Numbered from the stretch's first letter, positions 7,420 through 14,183 are shown. The stretch: DNA of 15,249 nt from an uncultured Elusimicrobiales bacterium (GCA_944322775.1 CALUQA010000004.1:1-15249); one strand, 5' to 3'. Numbers and translations: made by a program. Notes: generated by a model not told the origin, from the sequence alone.

Positions 7420-7925
7420 TATCCATTCGGCCCGAAACACCCGCCGACTATGCGGCTTTGCATGATTTTATCAAAAGCGCATTTGAAACGGCGGATATGT
7501 TCAGCGGGCTGGAAGAAGATTTTGTGTCAAACACCTTGCGCCAAAAGGACCGGTATATCCCGTCTTTGGCTTTTGTGGCTTTGGAAGAAGGACAGATTAT
7601 CGGCCACATTATGCTTACGCATTTGGCGGTGCAGGGCCGTGAAAATTTGAAAATGCTTTTGCTTTGCCCGCTGTGCGTGCGGCAGGACAAACGCCGCCAA
7701 GGGGTGGGCAGCCTGCTTTTGCGCCATGCCTTGCAGCAAGCCCGCAAACAGGGCTTTGAAGCGGTGGCACTGGCGGGCAACCCGGCCTATTACGGGCGCT
7801 TTGGCTTTAGCCGTATGGACGGTTTTGGTCTGCATTGCCAGCCTGCCGTGCCGGCCTCTTATGCCTTGGCGTTGGCGCTTAAAGAAGGCGCCCTGTGCGG
7901 CCCGGCCGCCACAATTAATTTTTAG
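7416..7925 (+). CDS. GNAT-family N-acetyltransferase (YhbS-like)
   Basis: The 169-residue protein has the GNAT fold signature: an N-terminal IRPETPADYAALHDFIKSAF, a central strand LCPLCVRQDKRRQGVGSLLL with the acetyl-CoA pyrophosphate-binding R-x-x-G-x-G loop (R93-G98), and the GNPAYYGRFGF segment (121-131) typical of the YhbS/COG3153 subgroup. These enzymes transfer an acetyl group from acetyl-CoA to an amine; the substrate here is unknown. The start codon overlaps the preceding stop as ATGA, with no clear Shine-Dalgarno, so it is probably translated by re-initiation. Its TAG stop forms part of the pcrA ribosome binding site. Confidence 0.9.
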   Translation: MISIRPETPADYAALHDFIKSAFETADMFSGLEEDFVSNTLRQKDRYIPSLAFVALEEGQIIGHIMLTHLAVQGRENLKMLLLCPLCVRQDKRRQGVGSLLLRHALQQARKQGFEAVALAGNPAYYGRFGFSRMDGFGLHCQPAVPASYALALALKEGALCGPAATINF

Positions 7926-7934
7926 GAACTTTTT

Positions 7935-10451
7935 ATGAATTTAGACGAAGCTTTAAAATCATTAAACCCGCAGCAGTTGGAAGCGGTTAATTACGACGCA
8001 GGCCCCTGCCTGATTGTGGCCGGTGCCGGCACGGGCAAAACCAAAACGCTGACCACCAAAATCGCCAAGCTCATTCACGACGGATATTCCCCGTATCGCA
8101 TTTTGGCCGTTACGTTTACCAACAAAGCCGCGCAGGAAATGCGCGAGCGCGTGGAAGCCCTGGTGCCCGGGCAAAGCCGCAATGTGTGGATACACACGTT
8201 CCACTCCTTCGGGGTGCGTGTGCTGCGCCAAAATGCGGAAAGAATGGGCCTGACGCGCGATTTTGCCATTTATGACGACAGCGAACAAAAACGGCTGGTC
8301 ACCTTGCTGCTGGAACAAATGGGCGTTAAAGACCCCAAAAAAGAAGCGGGGCAAATTGTTAATTTAATTTCGCGCGCGAAAGACGACGGCCTGTCGCCGG
8401 AGGCGTTTATGACTTCCGCCACCGCCAGCGGGCTGGACTACCGCATTCGCGCGGGGGAAATTTACCGCCGCTATGAACAGGAACTGCAAAAAGCCGGCGC
8501 GCTGGACTTTGGCGACCTGCTGGTCAAAACCTTAAAACTGCTTAAAGAGCACGAAGACGTGCGCGACTATTACCAGCAGTTTTTCCAATACATTTTGGTG
8601 GACGAATACCAGGACACCAACCATACCCAATATCTTATCACTCGCCTGCTGGCCGAAAAACACCGCAAGCTGTGCGTGGTGGGCGACCCCGACCAAAGCA
8701 TTTATTCCTGGCGTGGGGCCAACATTCGCAATATTTTGGAGTTTGAAAAAGATTTTAAAGACGCCAAAACCATCACCTTGGAGCAAAACTACCGCTCCAC
8801 CAAAGTGATTTTGGACGCTTCCAACAAACTCATCACCAAAAACAGCCAACGCAAAGAAAAAAGCCTGTTTACCGACAAACAGCACGGCGACGATATTGAA
8901 GTGCATGAGTCCATGACCGAAGGGCAAGAGGCCGTCTGGGTGGCGCAGAACATAAAAGCGCTGATGGAAAACGAAGGCTATTCCCTAAACGACATTGCCG
9001 TTTTTTACCGCACCAATGCCCAAAGCCGTAACTTTGAAGACACCTTCCGCCGCTATCAAATTCCTTATCGCTTGGTGGGGACGGTCAGTTTCTACAACCG
9101 CAAAGAAATTAAAGACATGCTTTGCTATGCCCGCCTGCTGATTAACCCCAACGACAATATCAGCCTGCTGCGCGTGATTAACACGCCTACCCGCGGCTTG
9201 GGCAAAACCGCGCAGGAACGGTTGCTGAGCTATGCGCAAAACAAAGGCATTTCTTTGTATGAGGCGTTAAAGGCGGCACAGTCCGTGCCGGACCTGACGC
9301 CCATGGCCCGCCGCGCCGCGTTGGAGTTTGTGCGCCTGGTGGAAGGCTGGCGCGCAGATATGTTTGTGGCCAGCGTGACCGATGTAATGGACAAAATTTT
9401 AAAAACGTCCGGTTATGAAGCCGCCGTCAAAAAAGACTTGGACGAAGGCAAAGACCCGGAGGCCGAAAGCCGCTTGCAGAACTTGGACGAGTTGATTAAC
9501 GCCGTCAAAGATTATGAAGAGCGCAGCCTGAAAGCGGAAAAAGAACCGTCTTTGTCCGACTTCTTGCAGGAAGTGTCTTTGCTGACGGGTACGGACGATT
9601 CCCAAGCCGGCGAAGGCGGTGCCGTTACGCTGATGACGGTGCACCTGGCCAAAGGGTTGGAGTTTAATGCCGTGTTTGTTACGGGGCTGGAAGAGGGGCT
9701 TTTCCCCATTAATCGCGACGACGCCGACGAAATGGAAGAAGAGCGCCGCCTGTGCTACGTGGCCATGACGCGCGCACGCGAAAAGCTGTTTATGAGCTAT
9801 GCCATGCAGCGGCGCACCTACGGCAAAATGTATGAAAACGTGCCTTCGCGCTTTTTGTTTGAAAGCGGCCTTTTGGACGAAGAAGACCGCGAACGGCTGG
9901 AGCAAAATCAGCCGCGCTACGATAATTTTAAAACCAAATACGGCCTGTATGGCCAAGGAGGCGGGTTTTACGGCGGGGCCAAAAACAAAAGCGGCTATCA
10001 CGGCTCTTTCGGGCGCAGTGCAAACAGTTACAACGGGTTTGAAGGCTTTGTCAGCCGCAGCCACTTCCAGAAGAAATATGACGAACAGGGCTATGAAATA
10101 GAAGACGACGATTTGGATTATACCTCTTCTTCTTACAAAGGCTCTGCGGGCCTGGGGGCTTTGTACGGGGCGCGGCCGGCTTCTGGTCATAAAGGCTTTT
10201 CCGTCTCGGACAATCGGCGTCACTTTCCGGGCAGTTATTCTTCCGCCCCCAAACAGGCGGAAGGCACTTCCACCACTGCGGGCAACGGCAAAACCGTGGC
10301 CGTGGGGGGCAAAGTAAAGCACGGGGCCTTTGGGCTGGGCACGGTGACGGCTGTGGCCGGCTCTGGCAACAGCTGCAAAATTACGGTGCAATTTGCCAAC
10401 GGGGTGCAGCGCACATTTATGCTGGCATTTGCCCCGCTTGAAATTCTGTAA
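7935..10451 (+). CDS. pcrA: UvrD/PcrA-type superfamily 1A 3'-5' DNA helicase
   Basis: This ATP-driven 3'-5' helicase acts in nucleotide excision and mismatch repair and in clearing recombinase or stalled RNA polymerase. Helicase motifs appear in order: Q-motif LNPQQLEAV (10-18), Walker A AGAGTGKT (29-36), motif Ia AVTFTNKAAQEM (58-69), motif II VDEYQDT (222-228), motif III GDPDQSIYSWRGA (250-262), motif IV QNYRST (284-289), motif V TVHLAKGLEF (568-577) and motif VI VAMTRAREKL (609-618). Residues 660-788 are a long low-complexity Gly/Tyr/Ser/Phe linker. Residues 789-838 are the Tudor-like C-terminal domain (GGKVKHGAFGLGTV...) known in PcrA/UvrD to contact RNA polymerase. At 838 residues it exceeds the usual 720-740 because of the linker. 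AGGAA overlapping the GNAT stop is the ribosome binding site. PcrA is favoured over Rep because of the Tudor-like tail. Confidence 0.95.
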   Translation: MNLDEALKSLNPQQLEAVNYDAGPCLIVAGAGTGKTKTLTTKIAKLIHDGYSPYRILAVTFTNKAAQEMRERVEALVPGQSRNVWIHTFHSFGVRVLRQNAERMGLTRDFAIYDDSEQKRLVTLLLEQMGVKDPKKEAGQIVNLISRAKDDGLSPEAFMTSATASGLDYRIRAGEIYRRYEQELQKAGALDFGDLLVKTLKLLKEHEDVRDYYQQFFQYILVDEYQDTNHTQYLITRLLAEKHRKLCVVGDPDQSIYSWRGANIRNILEFEKDFKDAKTITLEQNYRSTKVILDASNKLITKNSQRKEKSLFTDKQHGDDIEVHESMTEGQEAVWVAQNIKALMENEGYSLNDIAVFYRTNAQSRNFEDTFRRYQIPYRLVGTVSFYNRKEIKDMLCYARLLINPNDNISLLRVINTPTRGLGKTAQERLLSYAQNKGISLYEALKAAQSVPDLTPMARRAALEFVRLVEGWRADMFVASVTDVMDKILKTSGYEAAVKKDLDEGKDPEAESRLQNLDELINAVKDYEERSLKAEKEPSLSDFLQEVSLLTGTDDSQAGEGGAVTLMTVHLAKGLEFNAVFVTGLEEGLFPINRDDADEMEEERRLCYVAMTRAREKLFMSYAMQRRTYGKMYENVPSRFLFESGLLDEEDRERLEQNQPRYDNFKTKYGLYGQGGGFYGGAKNKSGYHGSFGRSANSYNGFEGFVSRSHFQKKYDEQGYEIEDDDLDYTSSSYKGSAGLGALYGARPASGHKGFSVSDNRRHFPGSYSSAPKQAEGTSTTAGNGKTVAVGGKVKHGAFGLGTVTAVAGSGNSCKITVQFANGVQRTFMLAFAPLEIL

Positions 10452-10458
10452 TCCCAAC

Positions 10459-10490
10459 AAAAAACCCGCCGCGAACACGGCGGGTTTTTT
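10459..10490. terminator. Bidirectional terminator between pcrA and the dispanin-like gene
   Basis: CCCGCCG (10465-10471) pairs with CGGCGGG (10478-10484) around a 6-nt loop, flanked by six A residues on the left and six T residues on the right. Each strand therefore has a GC hairpin followed by T6, serving the converging pcrA (7 nt upstream) and the minus-strand membrane protein gene (13 nt away). Confidence 0.93.
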
Positions 10491-10503
10491 AAAATCAAAA
10501 TAC

Positions 10504-10857
10504 TTATAAACTTAACAGCGCTCCCAGTGCGGCCAATATTGCTCCGCCAAAGAATACAAAGGCAATCACCGGCAACAGCGAAATAAGCACCGTCACCCAG
10601 CCAAATACGCCGGCCCACCACGCCATGGAAGTTGCTTCTTGCAGCTGGCCTTGGGCCAGTTTATCTTGGGCGCGCAAAGAAAAAATAAGCGCCGCCAGCC
10701 CCAAGGCAATCGTTACAAAACCCGACAGGCAAGAAAAACACACCGCCACCACCGCCAAGGCAAAGTGGGTGTTAAGCGGCGTTTTTTGTGTCAAAGGGCA
10801 GGTGCCGCACGAGGGTGCTTGTTTGGTATCTGTCGTATTTTTCTGGTCTGTCGTCAT
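10504..10857 (-). CDS. Small CD225/dispanin-like membrane protein
   Basis: The 117-residue protein has a polar N-terminus (about 1-28) with a C17-x-x-C20 pair, then a hydrophobic segment (about 31-60), a short polar loop RAQDKLAQGQLQEA (62-75), and a second long hydrophobic region (about 77-116). The order of a Cys-rich first helix (C40, C43), LGLAALIFSLRAQDKLAQGQ, and a Trp-containing second helix fits the CD225/dispanin family, small two-pass membrane proteins common in bacteria with poorly known function. The start at 10857 is chosen over an in-frame ATG 57 nt upstream because AAGGAG lies just before it. It converges on pcrA and diverges from gatC. Family assignment is by pattern recognition only. 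Confidence 0.75.
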   Translation of the reverse strand: MTTDQKNTTDTKQAPSCGTCPLTQKTPLNTHFALAVVAVCFSCLSGFVTIALGLAALIFSLRAQDKLAQGQLQEATSMAWWAGVFGWVTVLISLLPVIAFVFFGGAILAALGALLSL

Positions 10858-10915
10858 AAATTCTCCTTGCCGTTTAAGGCCTAAACATAGGGGCGGTGTA
10901 GTCAACTTTCCCATT

Positions 10916-10925
10916 ATTATATAAA
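10916..10925. promoter_or_regulatory. Overlapping divergent -10 boxes (gatC and dispanin-like gene)
   Basis: The minus strand reads TATAAT at 10921-10916 and the plus strand reads TATAAA at 10920-10925, so the two -10 candidates overlap by two bases. Neither has a good -35 at 16-18 nt. If both are real, the plus-strand transcript would start near 10932, just ahead of the gatC ribosome binding site (AGAGGAG, 10936-10942). Confidence 0.35.
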
Positions 10926-10950
10926 ATGTATTTTCAGAGGAGTTTGCAAA

Positions 10951-11232
10951 ATGATACTAGAAAAAGACAATGCTTCCCGCTGTGCGCGTATGGCCAAAAT
11001 TAAACTTACGCCCGCGGAAGAAGAACAATATGGCGCCCAGCTGCAAGAGCTTTTTAACTGGGTGAAGCAGCTTTCCACCGTGGACGTGAGCGGGGTGGAG
11101 CTTTCTTCTGCCGCCCAAGCGGCTTATTTACGCCCGGATCAGCCCGTGACCGATCCGGCCCTGGCCCAAGCCATTGTGGGCGCTTTTAACGACAAAGAAG
11201 GCGCCAGCGTCAAAGTAAAGAAGGTATTGTAA
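10951..11232 (+). CDS. gatC: Asp/Glu-tRNA(Asn/Gln) amidotransferase subunit C
   Basis: GatC is the small scaffold subunit that wraps between GatA and GatB of the GatCAB complex, which converts mischarged Glu-tRNA-Gln and Asp-tRNA-Asn to the correct aminoacyl-tRNAs. The 93 residues fit the family length of about 95. Typical features are the N-terminal ASRCARMAKIKLTPAEEEQY helix and the LRPDQPVTDPALAQAIVGAFNDKEG region (about 60-84), where family members have a conserved LR-D-V start to the tail that crosses GatA/GatB. The start follows AGAGGAG with normal spacing. It is one base upstream of gatA. gatB is not in the window. Confidence 0.95.
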   Translation: MILEKDNASRCARMAKIKLTPAEEEQYGAQLQELFNWVKQLSTVDVSGVELSSAAQAAYLRPDQPVTDPALAQAIVGAFNDKEGASVKVKKVL

Positions 11233-11233
11233 T

Positions 11234-12649
11234 ATGAAAACCGTTTTTGAAATTGCCCAGGCCGTACGCAACGGCGAGCTGACCGCGCGGGAAGCTGTCT
11301 TGGAATCTTTGTGCAAAATCAAAGAACTAAACCCGCAAATTAACGCTTTTGTGGAAGTGTGGCCCGAAGAAGCCCTTAAACGCGCCGAAGAAATAGACGC
11401 CCGCCGAGAAAAAGGCGAAAAGCTGGGCGCTTTGGCCGGTGTGCCGGTGGGGATAAAAGACAATATTTTGTACAAAGGCCACAAAGCCACCTGCTGCTCC
11501 AAAATGCTGGAAAACTATGTCGCCCCTTATAATGCCACCGTGGTGGAAAAACTGCTGGCGGCCGACGCCGTCATCATTGGGCGCACCAATATGGACGAAT
11601 TTGCCATGGGCAGCAGCAATCAGACCTCCGTTTACGGGCCGGCTCATAACCCTGTAGATTTTGACCGCGTACCCGGCGGCAGCAGCGGCGGCAGTGCCGC
11701 GGCCGTGGCGGCCGGCATGGTGCCGGCGGCTTTGGGCACGGATACGGGCGGTTCGGTGCGTCAGCCGGCTTCTTTTTGCGGCATTGTGGGCGTCAAGCCC
11801 GGGTACGGGCGCATTTCCCGCTATGGGATAGTGGCGTTTTCTTCCGGCGCAGATCAGGTGGGCGTGCTAACTTCGGACGTTAAAGACGCGGCCTTAATGC
11901 TGGAAGTACTGTGCGGACGCGACAATAACGACTCTACCTCCCTGGACGAGCCCGTCCCCGCGTTTAGCCAAAATTTTACGCCGGATATCAAAGGCCTTAA
12001 AGTGGGTATGCCCAAAGGTTTTTTGGACGACCTGGACCCGGAAATAAAAGAGAAAATTTTGCAGGCGGCCGACAAAATGAAAAGCTTAGGCGCCGAATTG
12101 GTGGAGGTGGAAGTGCCCCACGCCAAATATTCCGCCCCGTGCTATTACATCATTACCAGTGCCGAGGCCAGCTCCAACCTGGCGCGTTTTGACGGTATTC
12201 GCTATGGCTACAGCGCCAAAGACGCCAAAGATTTAAACGATCAATACGAAAGCAACCGCGCCCCGTTTGGCTGGGAAGTGAAAAAACGTATTATCATCGG
12301 TTCCACGGCTTTGCGTGCCGAAAACTATAAAGAATGCTATTTGCAGGCCGTCAAAGTGCGCGAACTGATTAAGCGGGATTTTGCCGAAGCTTTCAAGAAT
12401 GTGGACGTTATTTTAACGCCTACGTCCCCGACAACCGCCTTTACGCTGGGCGCCCACAAAGACAATCCGCTGGCCGTCTATCTGGCCGACCTTTACACCT
12501 GCCAGGGCAATATCGGCGGTTTGGCCGGCATCAGCGTGCCGTGCGGCAACGATAAACTGGGTTTGCCGGTGGGATTGCAGTTTTACGGGCCGATTTTGCA
12601 GGAAGAAAAGATATTAAACGCAGCATATCATTTTGAGAAGGGATTATGA
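11234..12649 (+). CDS. gatA: Asp/Glu-tRNA(Asn/Gln) amidotransferase subunit A (glutaminase/amidase)
   Basis: GatA hydrolyses glutamine and channels ammonia to GatB for tRNA-dependent amidation. It belongs to the amidase-signature family. The Ser-cisSer-Lys triad is readable as K75 (GVPVGIKDN), S150 (VPGGSSGGSAA) and S174 (GTDTGGSVRQPAS). The spacing equals that of the characterised S. aureus enzyme, shifted by four residues. The GatA-typical GRTNMDEFAMGSSNQTSVYGP in two overlapping parts (116-136) and the C-terminal GNIGGLAGISVPCG (504-nt region before the end) are intact. The 471 residues are slightly short of the usual 485 but complete. The ribosome binding site AAGAAGG lies inside the end of gatC, so the pair is coupled. 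Confidence 0.97.
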   Translation: MKTVFEIAQAVRNGELTAREAVLESLCKIKELNPQINAFVEVWPEEALKRAEEIDARREKGEKLGALAGVPVGIKDNILYKGHKATCCSKMLENYVAPYNATVVEKLLAADAVIIGRTNMDEFAMGSSNQTSVYGPAHNPVDFDRVPGGSSGGSAAAVAAGMVPAALGTDTGGSVRQPASFCGIVGVKPGYGRISRYGIVAFSSGADQVGVLTSDVKDAALMLEVLCGRDNNDSTSLDEPVPAFSQNFTPDIKGLKVGMPKGFLDDLDPEIKEKILQAADKMKSLGAELVEVEVPHAKYSAPCYYIITSAEASSNLARFDGIRYGYSAKDAKDLNDQYESNRAPFGWEVKKRIIIGSTALRAENYKECYLQAVKVRELIKRDFAEAFKNVDVILTPTSPTTAFTLGAHKDNPLAVYLADLYTCQGNIGGLAGISVPCGNDKLGLPVGLQFYGPILQEEKILNAAYHFEKGL

Positions 12650-13101
12650 TTGTTTCCGAATTTTCGTGCGGCGGCGTAATCTTGGACGGGCGCAAGGTAC
12701 TGCTTGTGCAGGTCAAGAATATGAAAGGCAAAAAAATATGGACGTTTCCCAAAGGACATATTGAAGCCGGGGAAACGCCCCGCCAGGCCGCGCTGCGCGA
12801 AGTGTTGGAAGAAACCGGATACAAAGCCGTCATTGTCCGCCCGATGATACGCGTGAAATATGCATTTACGTTTCAGGGCAATTACGTCAAAAAAATGGTG
12901 CAGTGGTATTTGATGAAAAAGCTGGGGCGCATTGGCAAGCATGACGCGTCGGAAATTATTTCCATTCGCTGGGTGTCGCTTTTAAAAGCGCGCGAGCTGG
13001 TGCAATATCCCAGTGATATCCGCCTGGTGGACATGCTTCTTTCTTCTTTGCACATAGAGCCGACGGAAAGCCCGGAAACGGAAGACACCCCGGCGGCCTG
13101 A
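12646..13101 (+). CDS. NUDIX hydrolase (Ap4A-hydrolase/MutT-like)
   Basis: The 151-residue protein has an intact Nudix box: G37-x5-E43-x7-R51-E52-V-L-E55-E56-T-G58, the metal-binding signature for hydrolysis of nucleoside diphosphates linked to another group. The upstream SCGGVILDGRKVLLVQVKNMKGKKIWTFPKG region, read in parts, matches the diadenosine-polyphosphate (Ap4A) pyrophosphatase-like subgroup, with WTFPKGH just before the box. The exact substrate is uncertain. The start overlaps the gatA stop as ATGA, with AGAAGGGA as ribosome binding site inside gatA. The C-terminal tail (about 136-151) is acidic and Pro/Thr-rich. Carriage on the gatCA transcript may be simple operon packing. Confidence 0.92.
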   Translation: MIVSEFSCGGVILDGRKVLLVQVKNMKGKKIWTFPKGHIEAGETPRQAALREVLEETGYKAVIVRPMIRVKYAFTFQGNYVKKMVQWYLMKKLGRIGKHDASEIISIRWVSLLKARELVQYPSDIRLVDMLLSSLHIEPTESPETEDTPAA

Positions 13102-13114
13102 TGTTATTTGGCCC

Positions 13115-13169
13115 CCGGTTGACAAGGGAAATACACAAGAAAATCCCTTGCCCGGTTATATTTTTTTTG
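13115..13169 (+). terminator. Imperfect hairpin plus T-tract after the gatCA-nudix operon
   Basis: CAAGGGA (13123-13129) pairs with TCCCTTG (13144-13150) across a 14-nt loop. Outside it, CCGG (13115-13118) can pair with CCGG (13152-13155) after a small asymmetric internal loop. TTATATTTTTTTT follows directly. This can serve as an intrinsic terminator for the upstream operon, though the loop is large. The T-run lies inside the spacer of the proposed pilin B promoter, so terminator and promoter are interleaved. Confidence 0.5.
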
Positions 13170-13176
13170 ATACATT
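13148..13176 (+). promoter_or_regulatory. Promoter candidate for pilin-like gene B (leaderless or very short leader)
   Basis: TTGCCC (13148-13153) and TACATT (13171-13176) are spaced exactly 17 nt apart. Initiation 6-8 nt after the -10 would fall at or next to the ATG at 13183. No Shine-Dalgarno-like purine run precedes that ATG, which fits leaderless translation. If the start is instead the in-frame ATG at 13204, the leader would be about 20 nt but still without a good ribosome binding site. Confidence 0.45.
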
Positions 13177-13182
13177 TTAATT

Positions 13183-13716
13183 ATGAAAACAATACAACAA
13201 AAAATGCAGTCATACAAAAGAAATTTTCTAAAACGCAAAAGTGGCGGTTTTACGCTGATTGAACTTTTGGTGGTGGTGCTTATTATCGGCATTTTGGCGA
13301 CCATTGCTTTGCCGGAATATACTAAAGCCGTGGAAAAAGCAAACGCCGCCGAAGCCATTACCCTGCTGAGAAATTTGCTCACGGCTGAAAAAGCATATAA
13401 ATTGTCCAATTTGGGCTTTACTGCTTTGGATTTACAATTGCCGAATATTGACCCGGAAACGAAAAGTAAAGCTCATACTGAGAACTGGGCGATTGAGATG
13501 GAGATCCATCCTCTTTACCCCACAACTTTCCGCGCTTTTGCGGGGCGTGCCAAAAATGGGACCAGGGTGTCCAGCGGGTCATATCAATATGGTATTCTTC
13601 TCGTTGTTGGGTCGGATGGAACAGAAACGTGGACATGCCAGCAAAGTAGCGGAAACGGTACTGTTCCCAAGATATGCAAAGCCATTACAGGCACGACAGA
13701 CGGTACGTTTAAATAA
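13183..13716 (+). CDS. Type IV pilin-like / pseudopilin protein B, class III N-terminal methylation motif
   Basis: The 177-residue protein has the classic G^FTLIELLVVVLIIGILATIALP processing site and helix: cleavage after G22, N-methyl-Phe23, and Glu27 as Glu+5. The leader is long (22 residues, five K/R between 12 and 19) if translation starts at 13183; an in-frame ATG at 13204 would give 15 residues. The head domain carries only two cysteines (C152, C165) in a W-T-C-x12-C-K pattern near the C-terminus, an arrangement I associate with the many pilin-like proteins of Elusimicrobiota. No Shine-Dalgarno is visible. It is a single-gene unit flanked by terminators, with no pilus assembly genes nearby. 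Major, minor or pseudopilin role is open. Confidence 0.87.
   Translation: MKTIQQKMQSYKRNFLKRKSGGFTLIELLVVVLIIGILATIALPEYTKAVEKANAAEAITLLRNLLTAEKAYKLSNLGFTALDLQLPNIDPETKSKAHTENWAIEMEIHPLYPTTFRAFAGRAKNGTRVSSGSYQYGILLVVGSDGTETWTCQQSSGNGTVPKICKAITGTTDGTFK
13248..13297 (+). repeat. 50-nt block shared with pilin-like gene A (copy 2)
   Basis: This is the second copy of the pilin N-terminal coding block, in the same orientation about 8.7 kb from the first. Flanking codons for the leader and the head domain are unrelated between the two genes. Confidence 0.85.
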
Positions 13717-13723
13717 CAGTTTA

Positions 13724-13753
13724 AAAAACCCCGCTCACAAGAGCGGGGTTTTT
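13724..13753. terminator. Bidirectional terminator between pilin B and the YtxH-like gene
   Basis: CCCCGCTC (13729-13736) pairs perfectly with GAGCGGGG (13741-13748) around a 4-nt loop, with five A residues on the left and five T residues on the right. It sits 8 nt after the pilin B stop and 17 nt after the stop of the convergent minus-strand gene, and suits both. Confidence 0.93.
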
Positions 13754-13769
13754 GTTTGTTTGGCTAAAA

Positions 13770-14162
13770 TTAGCGGATTTTTTTGGCTGCTTTTTCCAGC
13801 TCGTCGGCCGCTTTGCCGCGCAGGTCTTCGGTTTTTTCCAAAGCTTCTTGCTTCAGCTCGGCCGCCTTGGCGGAAAACTTTTCCTTCAGCTCGCCGGCGC
13901 GTTCTTTGACCTCGCGGGCATGGCCGGAAAATTTTTCTTTCAAATCCCCGGCATGGCCCATCACGCGTTCTTTCAGTTCGCGGGCGTGTTCTTCCAGCTC
14001 TTCTTTGCCTTCTTCATAGGTGTCTTCGGCCCAGCGTTTAAGTTTGCGGCGGGTGGTTTCCCCTTTGGCAGGTGCCAGCAGCACCCCCACGGCCACGCCT
14101 ACCAGCGCGCCTAAAATAAAAGTAGCCAACCCTTCGGCATGGCAGTTGCATCTTTCGTTCAT
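13770..14162 (-). CDS. YtxH-like membrane-anchored amphipathic coiled-coil protein
   Basis: The 130-residue protein starts with a short polar stretch containing C5 and C7, then one hydrophobic Gly/Val-rich segment (about 12-30) ending LLAPAKGETTRRKL. That LLAP-x-x-GE-x-x-R-x-x-L pattern is the hallmark of YtxH-like general stress/envelope proteins. Residues 42-130 are highly charged helix with an 11-residue repeat (H-A-x-E/D-L-K-E-K/R-x-x-G and variants) from about 59 to 123, resembling apolipoprotein or LEA-type amphipathic helices. A strong AGGAGGGG ribosome binding site sets the start. Topology is probably one N-terminal membrane segment with a long helix outside it. The molecular function of YtxH-like proteins is not settled. 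Coding strand is opposite to both neighbours. Confidence 0.82.
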   Translation of the reverse strand: MNERCNCHAEGLATFILGALVGVAVGVLLAPAKGETTRRKLKRWAEDTYEEGKEELEEHARELKERVMGHAGDLKEKFSGHAREVKERAGELKEKFSAKAAELKQEALEKTEDLRGKAADELEKAAKKIR

Positions 14163-14183
14163 AATACCCCTCCTGCAAATAAA

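Noticed and set aside
9399..10478. 359-codon open frame on the minus strand inside pcrA
   Set aside because: It is antisense to conserved helicase motifs, runs through the pcrA terminator region, has no ribosome binding site and no domain; it reflects the GC-rich codon pattern of pcrA.
10900..10905. TTGACT on the minus strand in the gatC/dispanin divergent spacer
   Set aside because: No -10-like hexamer lies at a suitable distance in the right direction, so it is not called as a promoter.
10858..10914. N-terminal extension of the dispanin-like protein to an ATG at 10914
   Set aside because: The internal ATG at 10857 has a close AAGGAG, while the upstream ATG has none and the extra 19 residues look like translated promoter/leader DNA.
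13119..13124. Perfect TTGACA upstream of pilin B
   Set aside because: No -10-like hexamer occurs 16-18 nt downstream, so it is not called as a promoter; it may be chance or part of the inverted repeat.
13770..14162. Interpreting the YtxH-like gene as an LEA or phasin protein
   Set aside because: The N-terminal hydrophobic segment with LLAP-x-x-GE-x-x-R is specific to YtxH-like proteins; the amphipathic repeat alone does not justify a phasin or LEA name.
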